Source: Rallus limicola (taxonomy: Eukaryota; Chordata; Aves; Gruiformes; Rallidae). From it: a DNA stretch of 64,000 bases. A program made the position numbers and the translations under genes. The notes beneath the pieces are model-generated. The model saw only the letters and a list, made by a program, of their open reading frames with translations, was not told where the DNA came from and ran no database searches. How positions within the stretch are numbered: position 1 is the stretch's first letter; each line of letters starts with the position of its first letter. Location of the stretch: positions 4,593,287-4,657,286 of the forward strand of contig JAKCOZ010000015.1 of assembly GCA_022605955.1 (NCBI GenBank), written 5' to 3'. Below, piece by piece: positions 1-10,138 of this stretch.

Positions 1-2763
1 TTTAACCCAGGTTAATTCAGTGATACTGTTTCACTACACAACCTCCCAAACCTGCAAGACAAGGACCAAATCTTCTTCTGCCTCAGACCTCCTGAAGGTA
101 CATCCTGCTACAACTGCTCCAAAGACACATGCTGTGATGAGACACCTTCAGGCACCACCAGCTCAGCTCAGCGGTCAGCCTGTTTGCCAGAGGCACGCTG
201 ACATGGCCTGCACAAAGAACAGCAACAATCCACCCTTGGGTGCTAGGAATTAGCTTTGCCATAGTGAGTGATGAGTTTTGCCATAGCTCAGTCAGGACCT
301 GAACTCCAGAGCTGAAGGAAATGCCAACAAGGACATGCAGGCTTTAGAGTTCTCCTCAGACAACAATAACCTGCCCTGATCACACTGAATATTCAGGAGG
401 GCTGATAAATGTCCTGAAATTCACCTCCTCCCCACAGCTGGCTCTTTCCTGGTGGCAAAGCCTCGGCTCCAGTGAAGATGCAGAAGATGCATCTCAAATC
501 AGGGTGAAGCTCTTTTGTGGTCCGAGTCCCTCCAACATCTGGTGGCTCCCCAGTCCTCCCAGCAAACAGGAAAGGCTGATGGAGTTCCCAGTGTTCTCTC
601 AACCCAAGGACACCCTTAGGACCACGCTCCTGCCCTCTCCAGTGCACCCCCAAACAGCCCAGCGTCCCAGGCACGCTCCCTGCTCCACTCTTCAGATGCA
701 CACACCAAGCCTGAGGGCAGGCTTTTGGGGAATCTCTTAATTCAATTCACATCATGCTACAGTAAATTAATGGCGCTGTCCATCAGAAGCACACAAACCA
801 GACTGAGAAGCTGGCCTTCTTAAGGAGTATTTACAGATTTCTGGCAAGGGGCAGCGCCAGGAATGCCAGCACAGCCCTTGAGCATCTCCTCACTGACTGA
901 CACCCACCTTTGCACCTTGTTTTCCAAATCTTGGGGGGGGGGGGGGGGGGGAGGAGAAATTGGTAACAGATCAGACAAGGTAAAGTTTCAGAGATGCTAT
1001 TTCCAGACAAAAAATATTCCAATATTCACAACTTCTCTCCAAACAGATTTTGCCAAGGCTGCCAGGCTTGGCATTTATAGACTGTGCATAAAGGCAAAAC
1101 TACACATGAGACTACGCTGTAAGAACAGAGGAAGTAACTTGTTACTGAACAACCTTCTGTGCCCAGTAAAGTTTTTGAAAGGCTGAGGAAAGGAAAAAAG
1201 CCTCTGTGAAACTCAGGTGCTACAGGAGGTACAAAAGAAAACGTTTCCCCCAGCTAGAGAAACTGCAAGTAACCAAGAAATCCTGTTATTTCCAATGTTA
1301 GTTTGAAGATCTCTAATCCAGAAGTGAAGGAATACAAGAATCATATCACTGAAGTTTGAAAGGAAAGGGAGAGAGAACTATCTCAGCTCTTCCAGGGATC
1401 AGGCTGGAGGTTTTCCCTCAAGAAAAAAAAAAAAAAGGCATACATGTGCTTTGCAGTTGTATAAGGCTTTTAAAAACATGAATTAGAAAACATGAGGTGA
1501 ATGCCTAAATGCATCTTCACCTGTTACTCCCCTCACTTTGCCTGTCCAGAAGGACTCTGAGAGCACATACCCAACTCAGGAGTGTCAGAAGGGCTTCCAC
1601 ACCACTGATGTCCTCCTGCTGGGATAGAAAAGTGGATTCCACCTCTAACAGCATTACCAAAATTAACCCTGTGCACCAGAAACACCAAGCTCCTGTGCTG
1701 GCAATTGTTTTACAAACCCCAAAAGTGCAGAGCCCCAGTTATTACTTGCAGTAGCTCAGTGCCACCCCACCTCACCAGCCTCCAGCAGAGCAGGACCACA
1801 CTCCAACTCCACCTCAGACTCTACACACAGTCCCAACTCCCACTCAGTCCTTACTACCAGCTGACAGAGCCTGGCCCACACACCTGTCCTGAGCACCCTT
1901 CTCTGCAACTCCACAGGACTTTGGCCACTTCTCACCCATCCTTCCTAAAAAAACAGACCCTCAGCAACACTCTTCCTAGAGACGCAGGCAGCACAGGGTG
2001 AAAGAAGCCCTGATTTCTGACCAGGGCCTCAGGGTAACAGTGAGGTACCCAGAGACACCACAGCCAGGGCACAGAGATACCCAGAGACGCCACAGCACCG
2101 ATAAGGACGCAGTCGTGTGGGTTCCCTGGTGGTACTCCCATACGGGGCCCGGGCTGCCCGAGCCCCAGACCCCTGTCCTGCCAGGGCGCAGAGCTCCGAG
2201 GAGCAGACTGAGACCGCAGCCAGCCGCGGGGCCACGCCGGAGCATGGAGCCGGGACACACTCCCCCACAGCCACGGCAGCCCCCACCTCGGGCTGCCCCC
2301 CAGCCACGGGTGACACCCCACACGCTCCTGCTGGACCCCGCCGGAGGAACCCCGGTCCCCTCCCCCGAGCAGAGGCCCCCAGCCCCGCGCACTCCTCTAG
2401 CCGGACACCCCCCGTCCCGGGGGGCCCTCAGGACACCGCCGCCCCGCTCCCCCCTGGCGATACGGGAGACACCCCCCCCCCCCCAGCGTGTTCCGAGGGG
2501 ACCCCCGGAAACACAACCCCCTGCCCGCCCGCTTCCCGGGAGGCCCCGCCCCACCCCCGCACCCTGACAGACACCCCCGCTCCGCTCCCGTGCGCCAGCG
2601 GACCCGCTCCGGCGGCCCCAGGCCAGACCCCGCGCCCGAGCGCCTCTCACCCAAATCCCGCGAGCCCAGACCCGCCCCGCCCTGCCCTGCTCCGCCACAC
2701 CGGGCGGCCTCACCGCCACTGACGGGGCCACGGCCGAGCCCCCGGAACAGGGCCGCCCCTTAC
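1..2763 (-). other. Non-coding stretch, probable intron 1 of a minus-strand gene (RBM6 by synteny)
   Basis: No exon with protein similarity is recognisable on either strand. The right edge is set by a consensus splice donor read on the minus strand: the plus strand shows cttacctc at 2759-2766, so the minus strand reads gag|gtaag with the intron beginning at 2763. In mammals RBM6 lies head to head with MON1A, so this is most likely RBM6 intron 1, but that is inference from gene order only. The stretch contains a run of 19 G (933-951), a short A run near 1423 and a C/T-rich segment (about 1500-2000). Nothing else stands out. Confidence 0.45.
933..951. repeat. Homopolymer G19
   Basis: An uninterrupted run of 19 guanines on the plus strand. 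Such a run can form a G-quadruplex and is prone to length error in sequencing, so its exact length should not be trusted. Confidence 0.95.
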
Positions 2764-3560
2764 CTCCGCCGCCGCCGCTCCCGCCGAGCCAGGCCCAGCG
2801 CCACCACGGCGTGAAGCCGGAAGTTCCGCTTCGCACCGCACCGCTCCGCTCCGCGCGGCGCACGCCGGGAAGCGAAGTCCCGCCCGCCGCGCCGCACTAC
2901 CGCTCCCGCCGTGCTCCGCGCCGGCGGAGCTGCGAGCGGACTACGCTTCCCGGCGTGCCCCGCGCGGGCGGCGGCGTGCCCCGGGAGTTGTAGTCGCGAA
3001 GGGGCGGGGCGGCCGCGTCCCAGAGCGGCGGCTGCCTACAGCTCCCATGGTGCCGCGGGGCCGGCGCCCCGACCTTGGGGCGGCGAGGCCGGGTCCGGCC
3101 AGACCGGCGGTGGGAGGCGGTTCCCGCCGGGGCGGGGTGCCGCGATGCCGGGGGTGCCGCCGAGGTCAGAGCCGGGGGTAGGGCGGGAGGCGACTGCCCG
3201 CCGCCGGCGTCGTCGTCTCGCCCGCCCCGCCTAGGCCGTGCCGGGGGCTGCCAGGCGGCCCCCGCGGCAGCTGCGCCCGCCGCGCTGCCCGCCCGGGCCT
3301 CCGGCGCCGACGGGAGGAGCCGCGAAGGTCGGTTCCCCGCGCGTTGTCCTCCGGGGCTGTGGGGGGTCCTGGGCCCGGCGCTTTCCTGTGGCGCGTCGGC
3401 GCTCCGGTAGCGCTGACCCCCCCGGGCGGGGCAGGGGCCCGCACCGCAGCGCGGGGTCCCGCGGAGAGCGTCGCCCCCGGGGCAGCGGGAAGGGCAGGCG
3501 AGGACGGGCCCTGATACGCAACCCGGCACCGACCGGGGGTGCCCGGGGTGATTTTGGGGT
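2200..3560. promoter_or_regulatory. CpG-island bidirectional promoter between the minus-strand gene and MON1A
   Basis: Very GC- and CpG-rich DNA between two divergent transcription units. On the minus strand a short non-coding first exon ends at 2764 (donor described in the entry for 1-2763). Sites visible: an ETS-type CCGGAAGT at 2817-2824 and three copies of the ACTAYRnnnCCCR promoter motif, at 2896-2908 (one mismatch, +), 2940-2952 (perfect, +) and 2982-2994 (perfect, minus strand). No TATA box is seen, which fits a CpG-island housekeeping promoter. The MON1A non-coding first exon(s) must lie between about 3000 and 4258, but their donor is not certain. Confidence 0.75.
2764..2860 (-). other. 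Probable non-coding first exon of the divergent minus-strand gene
   Basis: The donor gag|gtaag on the minus strand fixes the 3' edge at 2764. The 5' edge (about 2850-2860) is a guess from the ETS site and CpG-rich promoter next to it. No start codon with a plausible reading frame is seen. RBM6 is the expected gene by synteny, but no RBM6 coding sequence is present in the window. Confidence 0.4.
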
Positions 3561-4273
3561 GGGGGTCTTCAGCCGGTGCTGGGCCTGGGCGGCGGGAGGT
3601 GGTGCGGGGCGAAGCCGGGGCTCTACCAGCTTCCCCAGCAGCCGGTTTCGGAAGCTGCGGGGGGGGCTCCGGCACCGAAGCCGCCCAGGGGCCCGGGCCG
3701 GCCTTCTTGTGCTTCCTTTTGCACCCGCGTTCGGCTTTGAGCCGGGGCAGGGGAGCACGGCCGGAGATACAGCCCGGGGCAGGGGCTCCAGAGAGCACCT
3801 TGCTTGCGGTGGCCCCGGGAGGACCGTCGCCAGCCCGGTTCCATCTCGGCTGCCTAACCCCGGCCGAGGAGAGCCATAAAACCCGCCCTGTGCAAACATG
3901 AGGCCTCCGGGATCGTCTGTGTGCGGGACTGAGGCCGTCCAGGTCAGGCTCCCTTCCCCCTCACTGCCGGGACGCAGACCGGGGAGGCTGAGCAGCTCTC
4001 CCAGCGCTCGGGGGAATCGGGGCCAAGCCTGGATGAAAGGTGCCTGCGCTGGGGGGCTGAAAGGAGCTGGGGCCACGGGAGGGAGGAAATCCTGCTGGAT
4101 TAGAGAGGCTTTCCTGACGTCTCAACGCGGTTTGGTGCTGCCTGCTGAGCCAGCAGGATCGGGCCAAGGATGCTGGCACAGTCCTGCTGAAGAGCAGAGA
4201 TTTCAGAGCCCTTTGGCGAGTGAGAGAACAGAGGGGTGACACTGTTGGTTGCACACAGGTCCTGCCCCGAGGA

Positions 4274-7015
4274 ATGGCTGCGGATGTCCACAAGAAGAAA
4301 GGCTGGGAAGTGCCCAATGGGTCCCTGGCACCAGGAGATGGGCAGCACACCGAGCGGTCCGAGAGCCCCACGCCGGGGCTGGCACAGGGGACGGAGCCAG
4401 GTATGAGACACAACTCACCAGGGATTAAGTGGGGGCCGGGGGGGAAGTCTGGGCCCTCCACAGTCCCTCCGCAGGGTCTGAGGGAGATGGGCCTACTGGA
4501 GACTCCCCACCAGCTTCACCCACACCCCTGGGTGCTCGCAGGATGAGAAGAGAGGGTTGTGGAGAGGAGGGAGGGAGAGGAGAGTGGGTCCTTCCCTGCA
4601 CCCCCCTGTCCCTCCTGTCCTCCCTGTTCCCCCTGTCCTTTCTGCACCCTCTGTCAGCCCGCTGCGGGGACAGGTGAACGGACAGCCAGGCAGACAGAGG
4701 CTGCACAGCCTGTTATTCCCAGGGGCGGGCCAGGAGGGAGCCATGTTTGTGCACACCCGCTCCTATGAGGACTTGACGAGCCCTGAGGACGGGGCAGCTG
4801 TGGCTCGGAGCCCGGAGGAGAGGCGGGGGGAGCCAGCCGAGCCGACCAGCATGGAGCAGATCAGCAAGGACTTCAGCGAGCTGAGCACACAGCTCACGGG
4901 CATGGCCCTCGACCTGGAAGAGGAGATGAGGCAGAACAAGGAGGGGAAGCTGGAGCCGTCCCCGCAGACCACCCGCCGTGACTCCCTGCTGTCTGGCAAG
5001 GAGGAGGAGGACGTGACCATGGACGCCTGGCGCATGCACCGGAAGCATGTGTTCGTGCTGAGCGAGGCGGGCAAGCCCGTATACTCCCGCTACGGCTCTG
5101 AGGAGGCCCTCTCCAGCACCATGGGTGTCATGATGGCCCTGGTATCCTTCCTGGAGGCTGAGAAAAATGCCATCCGGTCCATCCACGCAGGTACCGCCCT
5201 GGGAGGGAGTGGGGGGTGAGGCAGCAGGGTGTCACTGCCTGCCTAGCTGTGCCCCTGCCACAGGACAGGTTCGCTGTCCCCAGGGGCAGATTTGTGGCGG
5301 GTGGGGGGAGAGGCTGTGGCCTGGCTCCCCCTCACAGCCCCAGGGAGCCGGGCTTACAGGTCTGACCCCGGCACCCCCGGGGACTCCCCTTCCTCCCCAC
5401 AGATGGCTACAAGGTGGTCTTCGTGCGGAGGAGCCCACTGGTGCTGGTGGCAGTGGCGCGTACCCAGCAGTCAGAGCAGGAGATCGCCCACGAGCTGCTC
5501 TACATCTACTACCAGATCCTGAGCCTGCTCACTTGGACCCAGCTCAACCACATCTTCCAGCAGAAGCAGAACTACGACCTGCGCAGGCTCCTGGCTGGCT
5601 CCGAGCGCATCACCGACAACCTGCTGGACCTCATGGCCCACGACCCCAGCTTCCTCATGGGTGCCGTGCGCTGCCTGCCCCTGGCTGCTAGTGTCCGGGA
5701 CGCTGTCAGTACCAGCCTTCAGCAGGCCAAGGCCAAGAGCTTGGTCTTCTCCATCCTCCTGTCAGGGAACCAGCTGGTGTCTCTCGTGAGGAAGAAGGAT
5801 CAGTTCCTCCACCCTATTGACCTCCATCTGCTCTTCAACCTCATCAGTTCTTCTTCCTCCTTCCGCGAGGGGGAAGCATGGACTCCCATTTGCCTCCCCA
5901 AGTTTAACTCCAGCGGTTTCTTCCATGCCCACATCTCCTACCTGGAGCAGGAGATGGACCTGTGCCTCTTGCTGGTCTCCACTGACCGTGAGGACTTCTT
6001 CACTGTCTCCGACTGTAAGCGGCGCTTCCAGGAGCGTCTGCGGCGGCGGGGGGTGCACCACGCTCTGCAGGAGGCCCTGCGCACCCCCTTCTACAGCGTG
6101 GCCCAGGTGGGCATCCCTGACCTCCGGCACTTCATCTACAAGTCCAAGAGCTCTGGGCTCTTCACCAGGTGAGGCCCCCAGGGAACCGTTGGGCCAAGGC
6201 CACGGTGTGGGGCATGGGGCAAGCCTTCTCCATGAATCCCCTTCTCCAGGGGGCTAATGGGGTGCCGTGTTTCTGCAGCCCCAAGATTGAGGCACCCTAC
6301 GTTCAGGAGGAGGAGAAGGAGAGGCTCTTGGGGCTCTACCAGTACCTCCACAGCCGAGCTCACAACTCTTCGCGCCCCCTGAAGAACATCTACTTCATGG
6401 GTCCCCGTGAGAACCTCCTGGCTTGGGTAAGAGCTGTCCACAGGGTTTGGGTGACCCTGTCTTCCCTGGTCCTGCACGGCAGAGTAAGGGCACAATGACC
6501 CGAGACTACCAGTGCTGTGAGCCCCCAGGGTGGTCCCCAGCTTGTGCATGCCAGAGGGGCCAGAGCCCCTGCCATGCCCCCCTCCCTGTGCCAGGGAGGG
6601 ATGGGCGGGGATAGGAGTGGGGGCTGGCAGCTGCCAGTGGATGTGCCATGTGCTGTTGTGAGTTCCCCAGCGCTGCAGAGAAAACCCCACGCTGGGGGCA
6701 AACCCTGGGGTTCAGTCCCCCTATTTCTGAGCAAACTGTGTGCCAGGGATTTGGGGTACCCCGCTGCCCCTTCCCTGCAGCATGAGGGGTGGGGTGCGTG
6801 GGGGCAGATGTGCAGGGCTGGCCCCAGGTGGGGCATGGATGTGTCCCCAGCACATTCCCTGTTTCTTCGCCCAGGTAACCAGCGCCTTCGAGCTCTACAT
6901 ATGCTACAGTCCCCTGGGGACCAAGGCTGGCGCCATCAGTGCCGTCAACAAGCTGATGAAGTGGATCCGCAAGGAGGAAGACCGACTCTTCATCCTCACG
7001 CCCCAGACATACTGA
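4274..7015 (+). CDS. MON1A: MON1A, vacuolar fusion protein MON1 homolog A
   Basis: MON1A pairs with CCZ1 to form the exchange factor that loads RAB7 on late endosomes and autophagosomes. Coding exons are 4274-4400, 4723-5190, 5403-6168, 6279-6426 and 6875-7015. All introns are GT-AG and phases agree, giving 549 residues, close to the mammalian length. The start follows an acceptor at 4257-4258. An in-frame ATG at 4220 lies in the presumed intron, so 4274 is preferred. The acidic N-terminal part ends in the conserved block with SELSTQLTG. The longin-type core follows ([46 protein letters not shown]), then [20 protein letters not shown], and the protein ends [15 protein letters not shown]. It is nearly colinear with human MON1A in its last 400 residues. 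The exon/intron joins were read by eye against the known family. Confidence 0.96.
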
Positions 7016-8170
7016 CAGGCATCACCCAGGGCATGATGCCAGCCAGGGGACCCCTCGTTATGCCGGGGAGCCCGTTCCCTGAGAAAGCCCAGGCCATGAG
7101 TCCAGGGGAGAGGGCATGGTGGGACCCTGGAGCACAAGGGAACCCACCCAGGGCACCATCCAATCTGGCCGTTTACAGAGGGGTGTAGAGTCACCTAGGG
7201 AAGGGGTGAGCAGGACTTTCTCTCATCTGCAGACAGTGCCCCCCAGTTTTGGCAGGGGGGCTGCCCTTGTCTGTGTCCCTCAGCTCCATTCCTTGTTGTG
7301 GGGGTCCTGGAGCAGGGCTACTGGTACCCTGGGTCACTGGAGGGGAGCTGAGCTCCTGGGTCCTGCTGCCCATACCTGGCACCCTCCTTTCTCTGCCATC
7401 CCGTGGCTGTGCCAAGGGTGGGGGGCGCCGGGTGGAGATTTGGCAGCACTCAGGGGACCCCTATGTTGCTGTGCCTGCACATACCACCCTGGTGGGGTGG
7501 TTAGAGCACACACTGCTCCTCTTCCTGCCCGGGGGGTGCTGGGCTCCCCCATGTGCCAGGCAGCCCCAAGCAGTCCCAGAGCCCTGCCCCAGCAGGTTTG
7601 CCCCCTCGGTGTCTGTATGAGCCCAGATCCTTCCTGCTGAAGCTGTGAGAAGGATGTTCCAGGGGCGCTGGCAGGTGGGGTGGGGGGCCAGGCTGGGTCC
7701 TGCCCACCTCCCTGCAGGGATGCAGCAGCCCCAGAGGGCCTCAGGGTGCCCGTGGGGTGCTTCTGGGCAGTGGACCCCAAAGGGGCAGCTCGGGCCCCCT
7801 GGAGCCCCTGCTGGCATGGGGCTGTGGTGCCCCCACCTCCAAGAAGGGACTTACCCTTGTTGTGGGGGTACCTGTCCCCTCAAAGCCAGCCCCTCAAGCC
7901 AGCTGTACCAAGCTCACCGTCCGTCCCCAGGCACTGCAGTGGGGCTGAGCACCCAGCGTGCTGGGCACCGCACGACCCCAACCCCATGTTTTGGGGCTGG
8001 GTGCTGGGACGGGTGTTCAGGGAGGGGCAGAGCCACCACAGTGGCACTTGAGACACAGAGGGAGCTGTGAAGGAGCAGGCAGGGCGAGCACAGGGACTCT
8101 GCTCCCATATTTCCGCTCCTGCCAGCGTGTAGTTGCTTGTCTTTGCTCATAAACATTATCTGGACCCCGA
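7016..8170 (+). other. MON1A: MON1A 3' untranslated region (probable)
   Basis: GC-rich sequence after the stop codon with no supported coding exon. A CATAAA at 8148-8153, followed within 40 bases by a GT-rich stretch (gtgttcgtgggtgtcctgtt), is the only plausible polyadenylation signal before the next gene. No canonical AATAAA was seen in this interval, so the UTR end is inferred. Confidence 0.5.
8148..8153 (+). terminator. Candidate variant polyadenylation signal CATAAA for MON1A
   Basis: A non-canonical hexamer with a GT-rich downstream element at about 8185-8205. It lies about 1.1 kb after the MON1A stop. A transcript 3' end would confirm it. Confidence 0.45.
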
Positions 8171-9200
8171 GTGAAGTCTCCTCGTGTTCGTGGGTGTCCT
8201 GTTAGGGGGGGTGCACGTGGCCGAGCTGGGGGAAGTTTGATCTGACTTCGGGTAGGGTGCCGGCAGAGCTGCCCGGGAGCGGTGTGGGGCTGTGCTGGCA
8301 GGCGGGGGTGCCAGCCGGAGGGTGGGAGTGCCGAAAACCCCGGGCCGAGCTGGCTGGGGCCAGCTCATGTCGAAATCCGAGCGGGAGCCGTGCAGCCGGA
8401 GGAAGGAGCTGTTGGGTAAGGCGTGGGGCCAACGTAACCGCCGGGCCTTGCGCAACGTGGGGCGGCAGCCCGGGAGGGCTGCGGCCGGCCAGGTGAGGAG
8501 GGCAGGGGAGCCTGTTTTCGGAGGGTTTGGCTCCTCCCGGGACCAAAGTCCCCACAGCAGCGCCCTGCTGGGATGGAGGAAAAGGCCGGGTGTGTGGCTG
8601 GGGGACACAGCCCGAAGGCAGTGGGGCGCTTGGAGGGTAAATCTCTGCGATACACCGGCGTGAAAAGCATCTCCCTGCATCCCTGGGAGCCGCAGCCAGC
8701 CCGGCAGCGCTGGCACCTCCTGCCACTGCGGTCAGCCCTCGATGGGGGCATGAAAAGGGGCACGGAACAGGTACATCCGAAACCAGACCCGGGGTTCTCT
8801 GGCAGAGCTGCAGCTGCCCCAGCCCTGCTCTTGCCTCCCGGCAGAGCCCACCGCCCAGCCCCAGCTGTGAGGCTGCCCCACCAGCCCGGGAGTGAGTCGC
8901 AGCCGCGTGGGCAGCGCTCGGGGAAGCGGCGAGTTCGTGTGTCACCGTGTCCGCAGCTCCTGCCGCCCGTGCCAGCGGGGCTGAGGGGCTGCCAACGTGC
9001 CCGCACCCCGCACGCACTCCAGGATGCCGGCAGCCACCTCCCAGCCCTGGGGACCCTCTGACGGTCGCCTGCTCGGCCCTGGGGACCCCGGGTGCCGTGC
9101 CAGCCTTGTGCTCCGTGTCCTGCCCTGCCCTCCCGGCTCCCACCCGAGTTCCTCCAGGGCACCGTGATGAGCCAAGCTTGTCCCCTCGGAGTGCCCGGCA
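8171..9200. other. Intergenic spacer between MON1A and MST1R
   Basis: GC-rich DNA of about 1 kb. Long open frames on both strands reflect base composition; they show no family similarity and have no start or splice context. CpG density increases toward the MST1R promoter on the right. No repeat element was recognised. Confidence 0.6.
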
Positions 9201-9425
9201 TCCCCCCGCCGCCATCTCCCCTAGGGGACTTTCTGCCCTCCCCCTAAATAGCGCCGTTCCCCCGGGCTGCGTGTGCCGGTGCCGGCCCTCGGGGAACCCC
9301 GCGCAGTCGGGGGGCAGGACCCGCCCCGGCCCGCCCCGGCCCGCCTCGCCTGCTCCGGCACAGCCCCGCTCCGCTCCGCCCCGGCCCGGCACGGCCCGGC
9401 AGCGGCCGCCGCCCCGCAGCGCCAG
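9200..9425 (+). promoter_or_regulatory. MST1R: MST1R CpG-rich promoter and non-coding first exon
   Basis: A CpG-dense block with several GC boxes (cccgccccggcccgcc and similar) ends in a consensus splice donor, cgccag|gtgagc, at 9425/9426. The next acceptor in frame with the gene is at 10050-10051 (ttttggcag|atg), so this is the 5' untranslated exon. The transcription start was not resolved; it probably lies in 9300-9400. Confidence 0.65.
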
Positions 9426-10138
9426 GTGAGCGCCCGGCCCGTACGGCCCGGCTCGGACACACCGCGACGGGACGGGGCGGCACCGGGGAGCGGCGAGCGG
9501 GGGGAAAGACGGACCCGACAGGAACCCCGGCTGGGGACCGCTCCCCGCCCCGGCGAGCTGCTGGAGGGGCGGGGGGGTGGCCGCGGGGGTACGTCGGGGT
9601 CCCTGGCCCGGGCGGGGGGGGGCGCGCTGGCAGGGAGCTTGTCCTAGTGCCGCGGGGATCCTCTGTCCCCAGTGCTGTCCCGGTGGGCTGGCGGGGGGTC
9701 CCGGCCCCGGCCCGGCCCCAGGGGCCCTGGGGTTGCTTGTCCCCCGCGGGCTGGCACAGTCCCCGTCTCCGCGGGGGTCTCGGCGGGGTCGTGCAGGGCA
9801 GGGATACTGCCGGGGGTCAGGCGAGGGGGGCCGGGAGGGGGGAACTGGCAGGGTTTGTGGCCCCACTGCAGGCAGCTTGGCTTCACAGCGTTTGGGAGGA
9901 GGTTTGGTGTGGCCTATCCTTCTCTGGCAGCACCCACTGTCACTGGGCCCCATGGGACCCTGGCACCCGTACCCCGTGCAGAGCTGTGGAAGCACCCCAG
10001 GGACCTCTCCTAACCGCAGTGGGTAAAGTTCCTTCTCCTCTCTTTTGGCAGATGCGATGGCGACCTGTCCTCCTCGTGTCACAACCCCACTCGGTACCAA
10101 GCGCTGCAGATAACCCCATGCCGGGGGCACGGCACAGC

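Noticed and set aside
10052..10138. Upstream in-frame ATG for MST1R right after the acceptor
   Set aside because: Using ATG 10052 would put about 29 hydrophilic residues before the signal peptide. ATG 10139 gives a standard signal peptide, although translation from 10118 cannot be excluded.
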